Below, piece after piece: positions 1 through 7,590 of a stretch of 16,044 nt of DNA. The notes under the pieces are model-generated. The model was not told where the DNA came from. It made no database searches and saw only the letters and a list, made by a program, of their open reading frames with translations. How positions within the stretch are numbered: position 1 is the first letter of the stretch; the number at the start of each line of letters is the position of its first letter. The stretch lies in NCBI GenBank assembly GCA_021162125.1, contig JAGGZG010000183.1:1-16044 (forward strand). Direction: 5' to 3'. The position numbers and the translations under genes were made by a program. The DNA comes from Anaerolineae bacterium (GTDB taxonomy: Bacteria > Chloroflexota > Anaerolineae > JACIWR01).

Positions 1-50
1 AAACGAGATAGTTATCAGTACTTGAGAAAAGTCGGTGCTGCTGCCGCGTC

Positions 51-187
51 GCCTGGACGTTCACGTCCAGGCTGAGCAGGCGAAGGGTGCTGAAGCATCC
101 TTCGCCAATGTGGACGGCGGCTCCGAGGCCACCACAGCCTGCTTCAGCAGGCTTCAGCAAGCTGTGCCTGGCGCTTCTGCGCCGGGC
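51..187. repeat. Cluster of four consecutive stem-loops
   Basis: Four adjacent inverted repeats, each closing on a four-base loop, fill this gene-free stretch upstream of the CarD-family gene. Stem 1 is 51-59/64-72 (9 bp perfect, loop TTCA). Stem 2 is 79-90/95-106 (12 bp with one G-T pair, loop TGAA). Stem 3 is 136-142/147-153 (7 bp perfect, loop TTCA). Stem 4 is 166-174/179-187 (9 bp with one G-T pair, loop TTCT). The loops are the same tetranucleotide or its complement, so they look related by descent. A similar hairpin in the same local context (GTCGCCTGG ... CCAGGCTGAGC) recurs at 11224-11245. An open frame runs through the cluster, but its composition is dictated by the palindromes and it has no ribosome-binding site. 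The rest of 1-265 shows no further gene and no clear promoter. The cluster could be a mobile repeat array or a structured RNA. Confidence 0.8.
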
Positions 188-265
188 GGGGGGCGGATTT
201 CTCAACTACTGATTATGGCATGGGGTAGATCGCGAAGGTCGCCGCTAGGACAAGGAGGAGGCAAG

Positions 266-757
266 ATGTTCAAAACAGGGCAGAAAGTCGTACATCACTC
301 TTACGGTGCAGGTGTCATCACTGCCATTGAAGAGCAGATGCTGGATAGCCAGACCAGGAGGTACTACGTAATCGCACTGACGGACGCAGGCAAGGACTCG
401 CAACTCATGGTTCCGGAGGATCGGGTGTCGAAACGCCTGCGACCACTGGCAAGTGGGCAGGAACTCCGCCGGGCGATGAAGGTACTCTCCAGCAAACCTC
501 GTGAACTGCCGACTGATGTCAAAGAGCGAACAGCCCTTATTACCGAGCGACTTAGTTCCAGAGAGACTCTCAGGACGGCAGAAGTGATTCGCGATCTCGC
601 TTGGCGTCATCGCCAAAAAAGAGCGAGCAGGTCTGACGATAAATTGCTGAAGCGGGCGTTGGAGATGCTGGCTAGAGAGGTGGCCTTGCAACAGGGAATC
701 GGTATGGAAGAGGCCGCAGCACAGCTTCAGGCAAAGATCGCTGTGCAGGAAACCTGA
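266..757 (+). CDS. CarD-family transcriptional regulator
   Basis: A 163-residue protein whose N-terminal half (about residues 1-60) matches the CarD/TRCF RNA-polymerase-interaction fold. It has an MFKTGQKVVHHSYGAGVI opening, a YYVIAL strand, and a LMVPEDR segment before a C-terminal helical region (about 65-163). Members of this family bind the RNA polymerase beta subunit and adjust open-complex stability at promoters, or act in transcription-repair coupling. The specific role here is inferred. The start at 266 is set by AAGGAGG at 252-258, seven bases upstream; the frame extends upstream to 35 but only through the palindrome cluster. The C-terminal half is rich in Arg, Lys, Glu and Ala, as expected for the DNA-contacting helices. 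No terminator is obvious before the next promoter at 795. Confidence 0.88.
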   Translation: MFKTGQKVVHHSYGAGVITAIEEQMLDSQTRRYYVIALTDAGKDSQLMVPEDRVSKRLRPLASGQELRRAMKVLSSKPRELPTDVKERTALITERLSSRETLRTAEVIRDLAWRHRQKRASRSDDKLLKRALEMLAREVALQQGIGMEEAAAQLQAKIAVQET

Positions 758-794
758 CAACTCCTGCCTGTGCAGTGCGCGGTTCCATCAAACC

Positions 795-823
795 TTGACA
801 AATCCCTGGCCCTGTTTTATAAT
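795..823 (+). promoter_or_regulatory. Perfect sigma-70-type promoter for the gamma-CA-like gene
   Basis: TTGACA at 795-800 and TATAAT at 818-823 are separated by exactly 17 bases. All twelve hexamer positions match the housekeeping consensus. Transcription would start near 830, giving a leader of about 70 bases before the ATG at 902. It sits 38 bases after the CarD-family stop codon, so the two genes are probably transcribed independently. Confidence 0.88.
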
Positions 824-901
824 GTCCGCGCTTTAACGGAGTTCGGCGCTCTCAACCTGGGTCGAGAGATGCCGGTACATCATTGCGCAACAGGAGGCAG
901 C

Positions 902-1426
902 ATGGCGGTTTACGAATTCGAGGACCGGGTGCCGCGCATTGGCAAGGGCACTTACATCCACCCTTCGGCCACGGTGCTGGGCCAGGTCACCCTGGGCGCG
1001 GGGTGTTGGATTGGGCCGGGAGCCCGGCTACGAGGCGATTACGGGGAGATCATCATTGGCGACGGCACCAGCGTGGAGGATAACTGCGTGATTCACGCCC
1101 GCCCCGGCGAGTACACTCACATCGGCAATCACGTGACCATCGGTCACGGCGCGGTGATCCACAACGCCACGATTCACGATTACGCCATCGTGGGCATGGG
1201 GGCGGTGGTTAGCGATTGGGCCGTGGTCGGGGAATGGGCGGTGGTGGGCGAGGGTGCAGTAGTCCGCCAGCGCCAGGATATCCCGGCGGAGAACATCGCC
1301 GTCGGAGTGCCGGCTAAGATCATCGGTCAGGTAACGGACGAGTACAAGGCACAGTGGACGATTTTCAAGGATACTTACGTTGACCTGGCTCGCCGCTACC
1401 CTGATGGCATGAAAGAATCAGGCTGA
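902..1426 (+). CDS. Gamma-carbonic-anhydrase-like left-handed beta-helix protein
   Basis: A 174-residue hexapeptide-repeat protein of the gamma carbonic anhydrase / PaaY / YrdA type. The left-handed beta-helix is visible as repeated V/I-x-G-x-x coils between about residues 11 and 141. The family's RGD motif is present (Arg44-Asp46), as are three histidines at the metal-ligand positions (His65, His82 in TIGHG, His87 in VIHN). A C-terminal helix covers about 145-170. Family members are trimers that bind a metal at subunit interfaces; some hydrate CO2 reversibly and others have no proven activity, so catalysis is not assured. The start at 902 is chosen because AGGAGG (892-897) lies four bases upstream. 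An in-frame ATG at 869 lacks such a site. A near-duplicate coil (WAVVGE repeated) occurs around residues 106-117. It has its own consensus promoter. Confidence 0.9.
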   Translation: MAVYEFEDRVPRIGKGTYIHPSATVLGQVTLGAGCWIGPGARLRGDYGEIIIGDGTSVEDNCVIHARPGEYTHIGNHVTIGHGAVIHNATIHDYAIVGMGAVVSDWAVVGEWAVVGEGAVVRQRQDIPAENIAVGVPAKIIGQVTDEYKAQWTIFKDTYVDLARRYPDGMKESG

Positions 1427-1468
1427 CAGAGTGCACGTGAGCCTCTGAAAAGTGCAGCGCATTTACAG

Positions 1469-1497
1469 TTACCAAACTCAGTCAGCCGTGCTATAAT
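1469..1497 (+). promoter_or_regulatory. Extended -10 promoter for ade
   Basis: TATAAT at 1492-1497 is preceded by TGC at 1489-1491, giving an extended -10 element. A four-of-six -35 match (TTACCA, 1469-1474) lies 17 bases upstream. The predicted start near 1504 gives a leader of about 68 bases carrying the hairpin at 1516-1540. Confidence 0.8.
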
Positions 1498-1515
1498 GAC
1501 CCAAAGTTTGGAAGG

Positions 1516-1544
1516 CCCCGATGGTCTGAGACCATCGGGGTTTT
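1516..1544 (+). terminator. Terminator-like hairpin in the ade leader
   Basis: An 11-bp perfect stem (1516-1526 with 1530-1540), very GC-rich at its base, with a TGA loop and four T residues (1541-1544). It lies after the predicted ade transcription start and before the ribosome-binding site (AGGAGG 1560-1565). This is the arrangement of a transcription attenuator. The short T run means it may be weak, or act as an mRNA 5' stabilising stem. A small stem TTGGC/GCCAA (1543-1547/1554-1558) could form beside it. No known purine riboswitch core was recognised. Confidence 0.6.
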
Positions 1545-1571
1545 GGCAAAGGAGCCAAGAGGAGGTTACCA

Positions 1572-3284
1572 ATGGACCTATCAGAGATGATTCGGGTAGC
1601 GCGCGGAGAGGTGACGGCAGACATCCTGCTGAGGAATGCCAGGATCGTCAACGTCTTCTCCGGCGAGATCCACGAAGGCCACGTGGCTATCGCCCATAGC
1701 CGGATCGTTGGCCTCGGTGAGTATCCGGCCGAACAGGAGATAGACCTGGCGGGACACTACCTGTGCCCCGGCTTCATAGATGCCCATGTGCACATCGAGA
1801 GCTCGATGGTGAGCATCCCTCAGTTCACCCGCGCCGTGTTGCCCCGGGGCACGACCTCGGTGGTGGCCGATCCCCACGAGATTGCCAACGTCCTCGGTCT
1901 GGATGGCATCCGTTACATGCTGGAATCCAGTAAATATAACCCAATGAGTGTGTACTTCACTCTCTCGTCCTGCGTACCTTCCACGGAGATGGAGACCTCT
2001 GGCTCGCGCTTGCGGGCCTTCGACCTTTTTCCCTACTTTACCGAAAAGTGGGTGGTGGGTTTGGCCGAGATGATGAACTACCCTGGCGTGCTATATTGCG
2101 ACCTGGACGTGCTGGACAAGCTGAAAGTGGCCCAGCGGCACGGCAAGCGCATTGATGGGCACGCCCCCGGCCTCAGCGGACGTGATTTGGCCGCCTACAT
2201 CGCCGCCGGCGTGAGCTCTGATCACGAGTGTACTACGTTGGAAGAGGCTCGCGAGAAGCTGCGCATGGGCATGTACATCATGCTTCGCGAGGCATCCACC
2301 GCCCATAACCTGCTGGACTTACTCCCGCTGGTCACGCCGGCCAACTCGCGGCACTGCATGTTCGTCACCGACGACCGCCATCCATCCGACCTGTTGGACG
2401 AGGGACACATTGATCATCTGGTGCGCATGGCCATCCACGCGGGATTGGACCCAGTGACTGCTATCCAGATGGCTACCATCAACCCCGCCGAATACTACGG
2501 CCTGAACGACAAAGGAGCCATTGTTCCTGGTCGCCGTGCCGACCTGGTAGTCTTCGACAACTTCGAGGACTTTCGCATCGAGAAGGTGTTCCGTGGCGGG
2601 CAGTTGGTCGCTGAGAATGGGCATCTGCTGCCCACCGTGGCTCCGCCGCGCCACGTCCCCATCCGTAGCTCGGTTAACGTTAACTGGGAGGGCGTTAATC
2701 TCGAGGTGCCCGCCGACGGCACGCGACTACGGGTGATCGAGCTCGTCCCGGACCAGATCATCACCCGCCAGCGGGTGGAGGAGGCTACGGTGGACAATGG
2801 CCTGGCCGTGGCCGATGTGGACCGCGACCTGCTGAAAATTGCCGTCATCGAGCGCCACCTGGCCTCCGGGCGGTGTGGGGTGGGTTTCGTGCAGGGCTTC
2901 GGTCTCAAACGGGGAGCATTGGCCTCGTCGGTGGCCCACGACTCGCACAACATCATCGTCGTCGGCACCAATGACTGGGACATGCTGACCGCTGCCCAGG
3001 AGATCGAGACCATGCGTGGGGGGCTGGTGGCCGTGGATCACGGGCAGGTGAAAGCCCGTCTTCCCCTGCCCATCGCCGGGCTGATGTCCGACCAGGCCAT
3101 CGAGGTAGTGCGCAGTCAGATGGATGACCTGCTGACTGCCACGCGGGACATGGGCTCGTCTTACCCTGATCCATTCATGACTCTCAGCTTCCTGGCGCTG
3201 CCCGTCATTCCCGAGTTGAAGCTCACGGACCAGGGCCTGGTGGATGTGAACCAGTTCCAGTTTGTGCCCCTGTTCGTGGAGTAG
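1572..3284 (+). CDS. ade: Adenine deaminase (ADE family)
   Basis: A 570-residue amidohydrolase that deaminates adenine to hypoxanthine in purine salvage. The sequence shows the family signature residues in order: His72-x-His74 in the AHVHIESSM metal-binding motif, DPHEIANV (about 100-107), GLAEMMNYPG (163-172), GHAPG with His197, SDHE with His218, and TDDRHPSD (266-273). The characteristic C-terminal adenine deaminase domain, with GGGLVAVDHG-like and PLPIAGLMS-like blocks, occupies about 400-570. Length is normal for the family and no key residue appears missing. The start at 1572 is supported by AGGAGG (1560-1565) six bases upstream. It is a single-gene unit with its own promoter and a leader hairpin, and it ends convergently against the penicillin-binding protein gene. 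The protein should be cytoplasmic and use Mn or Fe in its metal site, as known for this family. Confidence 0.95.
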   Translation: MDLSEMIRVARGEVTADILLRNARIVNVFSGEIHEGHVAIAHSRIVGLGEYPAEQEIDLAGHYLCPGFIDAHVHIESSMVSIPQFTRAVLPRGTTSVVADPHEIANVLGLDGIRYMLESSKYNPMSVYFTLSSCVPSTEMETSGSRLRAFDLFPYFTEKWVVGLAEMMNYPGVLYCDLDVLDKLKVAQRHGKRIDGHAPGLSGRDLAAYIAAGVSSDHECTTLEEAREKLRMGMYIMLREASTAHNLLDLLPLVTPANSRHCMFVTDDRHPSDLLDEGHIDHLVRMAIHAGLDPVTAIQMATINPAEYYGLNDKGAIVPGRRADLVVFDNFEDFRIEKVFRGGQLVAENGHLLPTVAPPRHVPIRSSVNVNWEGVNLEVPADGTRLRVIELVPDQIITRQRVEEATVDNGLAVADVDRDLLKIAVIERHLASGRCGVGFVQGFGLKRGALASSVAHDSHNIIVVGTNDWDMLTAAQEIETMRGGLVAVDHGQVKARLPLPIAGLMSDQAIEVVRSQMDDLLTATRDMGSSYPDPFMTLSFLALPVIPELKLTDQGLVDVNQFQFVPLFVE

Positions 3285-3286
3285 AG

Positions 3287-3301
3287 AGAAACCGGGTTTC
3301 T
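3287..3301. repeat. Short palindrome between convergent genes
   Basis: AGAAACC-G-GGTTTCT is a perfect 7-bp inverted repeat lying three bases after the ade stop codon and eleven before the end of the convergent transpeptidase gene. As RNA it would form a small hairpin of about six pairs. It may serve as a weak bidirectional terminator, but there is no real T tract. The same kind of palindrome is, to my memory, a common dispersed repeat in other bacteria; this was not checked. Confidence 0.55.
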
Positions 3302-3311
3302 TCAATCTCCG

Positions 3312-5447
3312 TCAATCGCCCTGGCCCTGCACGGTGGGAGGAGTGTCCTCGATCCCGAAATACGCGGCCAATACCTGCCGCACCAGCGGCGCGGCCGTCC
3401 GCGACCCCTCACCGGCGTGCTCGACGATGGCCACCACCACGACCTGCGGATCGTTCACCGGGGCGTAGGCGGCGAACCAGGAGTGCGGTTCGGTGCCCTG
3501 TTGCTCCGATTCCAATTCGGCCACCTGCGCGGTTCCCGTCTTGCCTGCCACGGGAATGGGGAAGCCGGCGAAAACGTGCGTGGCCGTGCCTCGCCGGCTG
3601 GTGGTGACCCCGGCCAGGCCCTCCTGGATGGCGGCCAACGTGTCCTCGGAGATGGGAAGCTGGCCCATCGCTTCCGGCTCGACGATAAGTTCGGGTGAAT
3701 CGGGGCCGGCGGCCACTTTGAGCGCCAGTTGCGGGCGATAGAGTGTGCCCCCGTTGGCCACGGCGGCCATCATCCTCGCCACCTGTAACGGCGTGACCAG
3801 CAGGTACCCCTGCCCGATGGCCAGGTTCACCGAGTCTCCGGGTGCCCAACCCTCGCCCAGGGTCTGGAGCTTCCAGTCATTATCTGGCACCAGGCCGGGG
3901 GATTCGTCGAAGCCGTCCAGGCCGGTCGGTGCGCCCAGACCGAAGGCCCGCGCGTAATCCGGCAGCAGAAGCGGGTCCATCCCATCCAGCAGCAATCCCA
4001 TCTCGTAGAAGGAATAGTCGCATGAGGCAGTGAGCGCAGTCACCAGGTCAATGACGCCGTGACCACTCCTCAGCCAGCAGGGCTTGCCCCACTCGGGGCC
4101 CAGGCCCGTCCACCAGCCAGTGCAGTTGAAGGTGAACTGGCGGGTGAGCCCCAGGCCCTCCATCGCGGCGGCCAGGGTCACGATTTTGAACACCGAGCCC
4201 GGCGGGTAGGTGCCCTGTGTCGCCCGGTTGAGCAGTGGACGGCCGGGATCGTTGATCAACGCCTGCCATCTCTCCTCGCTGATGCCGCCCACGAACAGGT
4301 TGGGATCAAAGCGCGGGTAGCTGGCCATGGCCAGTATCTGCCCGTTGCGCGGGTCCATCACCACCACCGCTCCGGGCCGTTGCCCCAGCAGCTCCTCCAC
4401 CTTCCGTTGGAGCTCGCGGTCCAGCGTGCTATACACGCTGCGGCTGGCCACCGCCGGCCGGTCCTTGAGCACGGCGATCACGTCGCCCTGTGGCGTGACT
4501 ACGCTCAAAGTCCCGCCGCGCCCTCCGGCCAGGTAGGGCTCGCCCCACCGCTCCAAACCGGAGCGGCCTATTAGCTCGTCGCCGGAGTATCCCAGCTCCT
4601 GCCACTTGGATAGCTCCTCGGCGGGAATGGCCCCCAGGTAGCCGACGACGTGGGGAGCGATGCCGTTGTAGGCGCGCACAGTCTTCTCACGAAAGGCCAC
4701 GCCCGGGATAGCGCTCAGCGTGGCGTAGTGGGCCTGACTCTGCTCTACCGAGATGTCGGCGATGGGCACGAACCAATCGGGACGAGCGTCAGCGTATTTG
4801 GCCTGAATCGCTGCCTTGTCCAGACCCAGCACGCGGCTCAACTCGGCCAGGAGAGTGCCCTCGTCCTCGATCTGGCCCGGCACTACACCCACGGTGACCA
4901 TGGTACCCTCTACCGCCAGTCCCAACCCGTTGCGGTCGTAGATGTTCGCCCGTGACGGCGCGCGGGGAGTGAAGTGCACCAGGTTGCCCGCGGTCAACTC
5001 GCGGAAGATGAGCTGCGGCGACCAGACCACCCCCCAGCGTCCGTCCTCGTAGCGCAGCGTCATCTCGTTTTCCACGTCCAGTGGGCCGAGCAAGGCGGTG
5101 TCCATCGTGACGGCGTAGGCCACCTGTGCCTGCTTCCCCTCTTGCAGCGCGGCGCGCAGTTGAGCCTGTACGCGAGTGATCGTCGCCTCGGCGGCAATCG
5201 CCTGATAGGTGTGCGCAAAACTATCCTGCGTGACGGTGCCCTGGGATGTGGGGGTTAACAGGCTGTACATTAGCCCGTAGTCGTTTCGCTCCCACGCCGC
5301 CAGGAATGCCTCCGCTACTTCCTCGGCCCGCCCCGGCACGGGCGTCGGTGTCGGGGGAGGGGACGGGGTGCTGTTGTCCTGGCACGAGGACAGCCCGCCG
5401 GCTATCAGCGTAAGGACCACGAGTAACAGCAAAATTCGCCTGACCAT
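3312..5447 (-). CDS. Lipoprotein MecA/PBP2-like penicillin-binding transpeptidase
   Basis: A 711-residue class B-type transpeptidase that would cross-link peptidoglycan outside the membrane. Residues 1-22 form a lipoprotein signal (RR, hydrophobic LLLLVVLTLIAGG, then LSSC with Cys22 as lipid site). A Pro/Thr/Ser linker follows (about 26-39). An NTF2-like MecA-N-type domain (about 40-150), a PBP dimerisation domain (about 160-325) and the transpeptidase domain (about 355-700) come next. The SxxK motif is Ser418-Val-Phe-Lys421 and KTGT starts at Lys636. The expected SxN motif reads Ser475-Cys-Asp477, so Asn is replaced by Asp. The start at 5447 is chosen for the signal peptide and the GAGG at 5454-5457; an adjacent ATG at 5450 is equally possible. 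A frame extending to 5522 would begin only about five bases from the predicted transcript start. The family resemblance does not by itself imply beta-lactam resistance. Confidence 0.92.
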   Translation of the reverse strand: MVRRILLLLVVLTLIAGGLSSCQDNSTPSPPPTPTPVPGRAEEVAEAFLAAWERNDYGLMYSLLTPTSQGTVTQDSFAHTYQAIAAEATITRVQAQLRAALQEGKQAQVAYAVTMDTALLGPLDVENEMTLRYEDGRWGVVWSPQLIFRELTAGNLVHFTPRAPSRANIYDRNGLGLAVEGTMVTVGVVPGQIEDEGTLLAELSRVLGLDKAAIQAKYADARPDWFVPIADISVEQSQAHYATLSAIPGVAFREKTVRAYNGIAPHVVGYLGAIPAEELSKWQELGYSGDELIGRSGLERWGEPYLAGGRGGTLSVVTPQGDVIAVLKDRPAVASRSVYSTLDRELQRKVEELLGQRPGAVVVMDPRNGQILAMASYPRFDPNLFVGGISEERWQALINDPGRPLLNRATQGTYPPGSVFKIVTLAAAMEGLGLTRQFTFNCTGWWTGLGPEWGKPCWLRSGHGVIDLVTALTASCDYSFYEMGLLLDGMDPLLLPDYARAFGLGAPTGLDGFDESPGLVPDNDWKLQTLGEGWAPGDSVNLAIGQGYLLVTPLQVARMMAAVANGGTLYRPQLALKVAAGPDSPELIVEPEAMGQLPISEDTLAAIQEGLAGVTTSRRGTATHVFAGFPIPVAGKTGTAQVAELESEQQGTEPHSWFAAYAPVNDPQVVVVAIVEHAGEGSRTAAPLVRQVLAAYFGIEDTPPTVQGQGD

Positions 5448-5533
5448 CATCAACCTCGCGCGGCACACGTGCCCACAGGACTGAACAGGATTACCCGGCG
5501 TCCGTCCATTATCAAGATCCAACGCCCAGTCTG

Positions 5534-5562
5534 ATTATACCACAGTGCCAGGCAAAGCTCAA
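5534..5562 (-). promoter_or_regulatory. Extended -10 promoter for the transpeptidase gene
   Basis: Read on the minus strand, TTGAGC (5562-5557) and TATAAT (5539-5534) are 17 bases apart, and TGG directly precedes the -10. Transcription would start near 5527, about 80 bases before the chosen start codon. The -35 overlaps the T-rich tail of the dnaK terminator. Confidence 0.8.
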
Positions 5563-5595
5563 AATAAACAGGCCGAGACAACTGCCTCGGCCTGT
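5561..5595 (-). terminator. Rho-independent terminator of dnaK
   Basis: A 10-bp perfect GC-rich stem (5586-5595 with 5568-5577) and an eight-base loop lie 26 bases beyond the dnaK stop codon. On the minus strand the stem is followed by TTTATTTT. It should insulate dnaK from the transpeptidase gene, whose -35 begins inside the T tract. Confidence 0.85.
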
Positions 5596-5621
5596 GCATT
5601 CATCGTGTTTATCACAAGCGG

Positions 5622-7526
5622 TTACGCGGCGTAGAACTCGCCCTCGACCACGTCCTCGCCCTCCGGCGTGGATTGTGTCGTGGTACCATGACCGTCCCCA
5701 CTGTTGCCGCTTGGCCCAGAGCTCGGACCGTAGGCCTGCTCCGAGAGCCGGTAGCTGGCCTGCTGTAAATCCGCCATCGCCCGGCGAATACGCTCCACAT
5801 CGTCGCCTTTGATCGCTTCGCGCACGGCCTGGATCTTTTCCTCCACGGCCTGGCGGTCGCTGGCGCTCACCTTATCGCCCAGGTCACGTAAGGTCTTCTC
5901 TATCTGATAGGCCAGGTTATCGGCCTGGTTGCGGGTCTCGACGAGTTCGCGCCGACGCCGGTCCTCCTCTGCGTGCTGTTCGGCCTCGCGCACCATGCGC
6001 TCCACATCGGCCTTGCTCAGGTTAGTGGACGCGGTGATGGTGATCTGCTGCTGGCGGCCGGTAGCCTTGTCCTGAGCCGAGACGTTCAGAATGCCGTTGG
6101 CGTCAATGTCGAAGGATACCTCGATCTGCGGGACACCCCTCGGCGCGGGTGGGATACCCTCCAGCCGGAAGCGGCCCAGAGTCATGTTATCGGCGGCCAT
6201 TGGACGCTCACCCTGGAGCACGTGGATGTCCACTGCCGTCTGACCATCCTCCGCCGTGGAGAAAATCTGGCTCTTGCGCACAGGGATGGTGGTGTTGCGC
6301 TCGATGATCGGGGTCATCACCCCGCCCAGCGTCTCCACGCCCAGGGTCAGTGGGGTCACGTCCAGCAAAAGCACGTCCTTAACGTCCCCGGCCAGCACGC
6401 CGGCCTGGATGGCCGCCCCGACAGCTACCACCTCGTCCGGGTTGACGCCCTTGTGCGGCTCTTTGCCGCCGGTGAGCTTGCGCACCAACTCCTGAATCAT
6501 GGGCATGCGCGTCGCGCCACCCACCAGCACCACCTCGTCAATGTCGCTGGCGCTGAGTTTGGCGTCGGCCAGAGCCTGCTTGAAAGGCCCCACACAACGC
6601 TCCACCAGGTCCTCGGTGAGCTGCTCCAGCTTGGCCCGCGTCAACTTCATCTGAAGGTGCTTGGGGCCGGATGCGTCCGCCGTGATAAACGGCAGGTTGA
6701 TCTCCGTCTCCATCACGCTGGAAAGCTCGATCTTGGCCTTCTCTGCTGCTTCTTTCAGACGTTGCAAGGCCATGCGGTCCTGCCGCAGGTCAATCCCCTG
6801 GTCCTTCTTGAACTCATCGGCAATGTAGTCTATGATGCGCTGATCCCAGTCGTCGCCGCCCAGGTGCGTATCACCGCTGGTGGCTTTGACCTCCACTACA
6901 CCGTCGCCAACCTCCAGCACCGAGACGTCGAACGTACCGCCGCCCAGGTCGAAGACTAGAATGGTCTCCAAGCTTTTCTTGTCCAGCCCATAGGCCAGCG
7001 ATGCAGCCGTGGGCTCGTTGATGATGCGCAGCACCTCCAGTCCGGCGATCTGTCCGGCGTCTTTGGTCGCCTGGCGCTGGGAGTCGTTGAAGTAGGCCGG
7101 TACGGTGATGACCGCTTTGGTCACCGGCTCGCCCAGGTATGCCTCGGCATCGCGCTTAAGCTTCTGCAAAATCATGGCCGAGATCTCCTGGGGGGTGTAT
7201 TCCTTCCCCGTGGCAGGAATACGCACCCGTGCGTCACCGGCGGGGCCGCGCACTACTTTGAAGGGCACCATCTTGCGCTCGGCCTCGACTTCATCGTAGC
7301 GACGGCCCATAAAGCGCTTGATGGAGAACACAGTGTTCTCCGAGTTGGTCACCGCCTGGCGCTTGGCTGCCTGTCCCACCAGACGCTCGCCCGACTTGGT
7401 GAAAGCCACTACCGACGGACACAAGTTCGAGCCCTCGGCGGTGGGGATTACGGTCACATCGCCGCCCTCCATGACGGCGATCACAGAGTTCGTCGTCCCT
7501 AAGTCAATGCCTACAATCTTACTCAT
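5622..7526 (-). CDS. dnaK: Chaperone DnaK (Hsp70)
   Basis: A full-length 634-residue Hsp70. The ATPase domain (about 1-380) shows GIDLGTTNS near residue 6, FNDSQRQATKDAGQIAGL (about 146-163), NEPTAASLAYG (170-180) and DLGGGTFDVS (193-202). The substrate-binding domain (about 385-500) has LLLLDVTPLTLGVETLGG, and a helical lid follows. The C-terminus ends in a Gly/Ser/Thr-rich tail and an acidic GEDVVEGEFYAA, close to the usual EEVD-like bacterial ending. DnaK folds client proteins in an ATP cycle with DnaJ and GrpE, neither of which is in the window. The ATG at 7524-7526 is preceded by GGAGGT (7538-7533), seven bases away. A dedicated terminator lies downstream and an operator-like inverted repeat upstream. 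Confidence 0.97.
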   Translation of the reverse strand: MSKIVGIDLGTTNSVIAVMEGGDVTVIPTAEGSNLCPSVVAFTKSGERLVGQAAKRQAVTNSENTVFSIKRFMGRRYDEVEAERKMVPFKVVRGPAGDARVRIPATGKEYTPQEISAMILQKLKRDAEAYLGEPVTKAVITVPAYFNDSQRQATKDAGQIAGLEVLRIINEPTAASLAYGLDKKSLETILVFDLGGGTFDVSVLEVGDGVVEVKATSGDTHLGGDDWDQRIIDYIADEFKKDQGIDLRQDRMALQRLKEAAEKAKIELSSVMETEINLPFITADASGPKHLQMKLTRAKLEQLTEDLVERCVGPFKQALADAKLSASDIDEVVLVGGATRMPMIQELVRKLTGGKEPHKGVNPDEVVAVGAAIQAGVLAGDVKDVLLLDVTPLTLGVETLGGVMTPIIERNTTIPVRKSQIFSTAEDGQTAVDIHVLQGERPMAADNMTLGRFRLEGIPPAPRGVPQIEVSFDIDANGILNVSAQDKATGRQQQITITASTNLSKADVERMVREAEQHAEEDRRRRELVETRNQADNLAYQIEKTLRDLGDKVSASDRQAVEEKIQAVREAIKGDDVERIRRAMADLQQASYRLSEQAYGPSSGPSGNSGDGHGTTTQSTPEGEDVVEGEFYAA

Positions 7527-7551
7527 TTCAATACCTCCATAAAATTCCTCT

Positions 7552-7586
7552 ATTGTACTCTTGCGAAGATTTCAGACCTTCGCAAG
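7552..7586 (-). promoter_or_regulatory. dnaK promoter -10 with a 9-N9-9 inverted repeat
   Basis: CTTGCGAAG (7560-7568) and CTTCGCAAG (7578-7586) are a perfect 9-bp inverted repeat with a nine-base spacer. On the minus strand TACAAT (7557-7552) follows it directly and could be the dnaK -10, with a start near 7545 and a leader of about 19 bases. No good -35 is seen, so the repeat would cover the -13 to -40 region. The spacing equals that of CIRCE, the HrcA operator, but the sequence is not the CIRCE consensus TTAGCACTC. It could be a repressor or activator site, or a dispersed repeat; no T tract follows on either strand. Confidence 0.6.
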
Positions 7587-7590
7587 GCTG

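Noticed and set aside
51..187. CRISPR array at the hairpin cluster
   Set aside because: The units are not direct repeats of constant length and there are no regular spacers or cas genes.
35..265. Upstream extension of the CarD-family gene
   Set aside because: The added residues are coded by the palindrome cluster and the strong ribosome-binding site is at 252-258.
5973..6959. A 328-codon open frame antisense to dnaK
   Set aside because: It is the mirror of a strongly conserved GC-rich gene, its translation resembles no protein, and it has no ribosome-binding site.
7560..7586. The dnaK inverted repeat as a Rho-independent terminator of the cysteine-rich gene
   Set aside because: No T tract follows the stem on either strand and the spacer is nine bases; an operator or repeat fits better.
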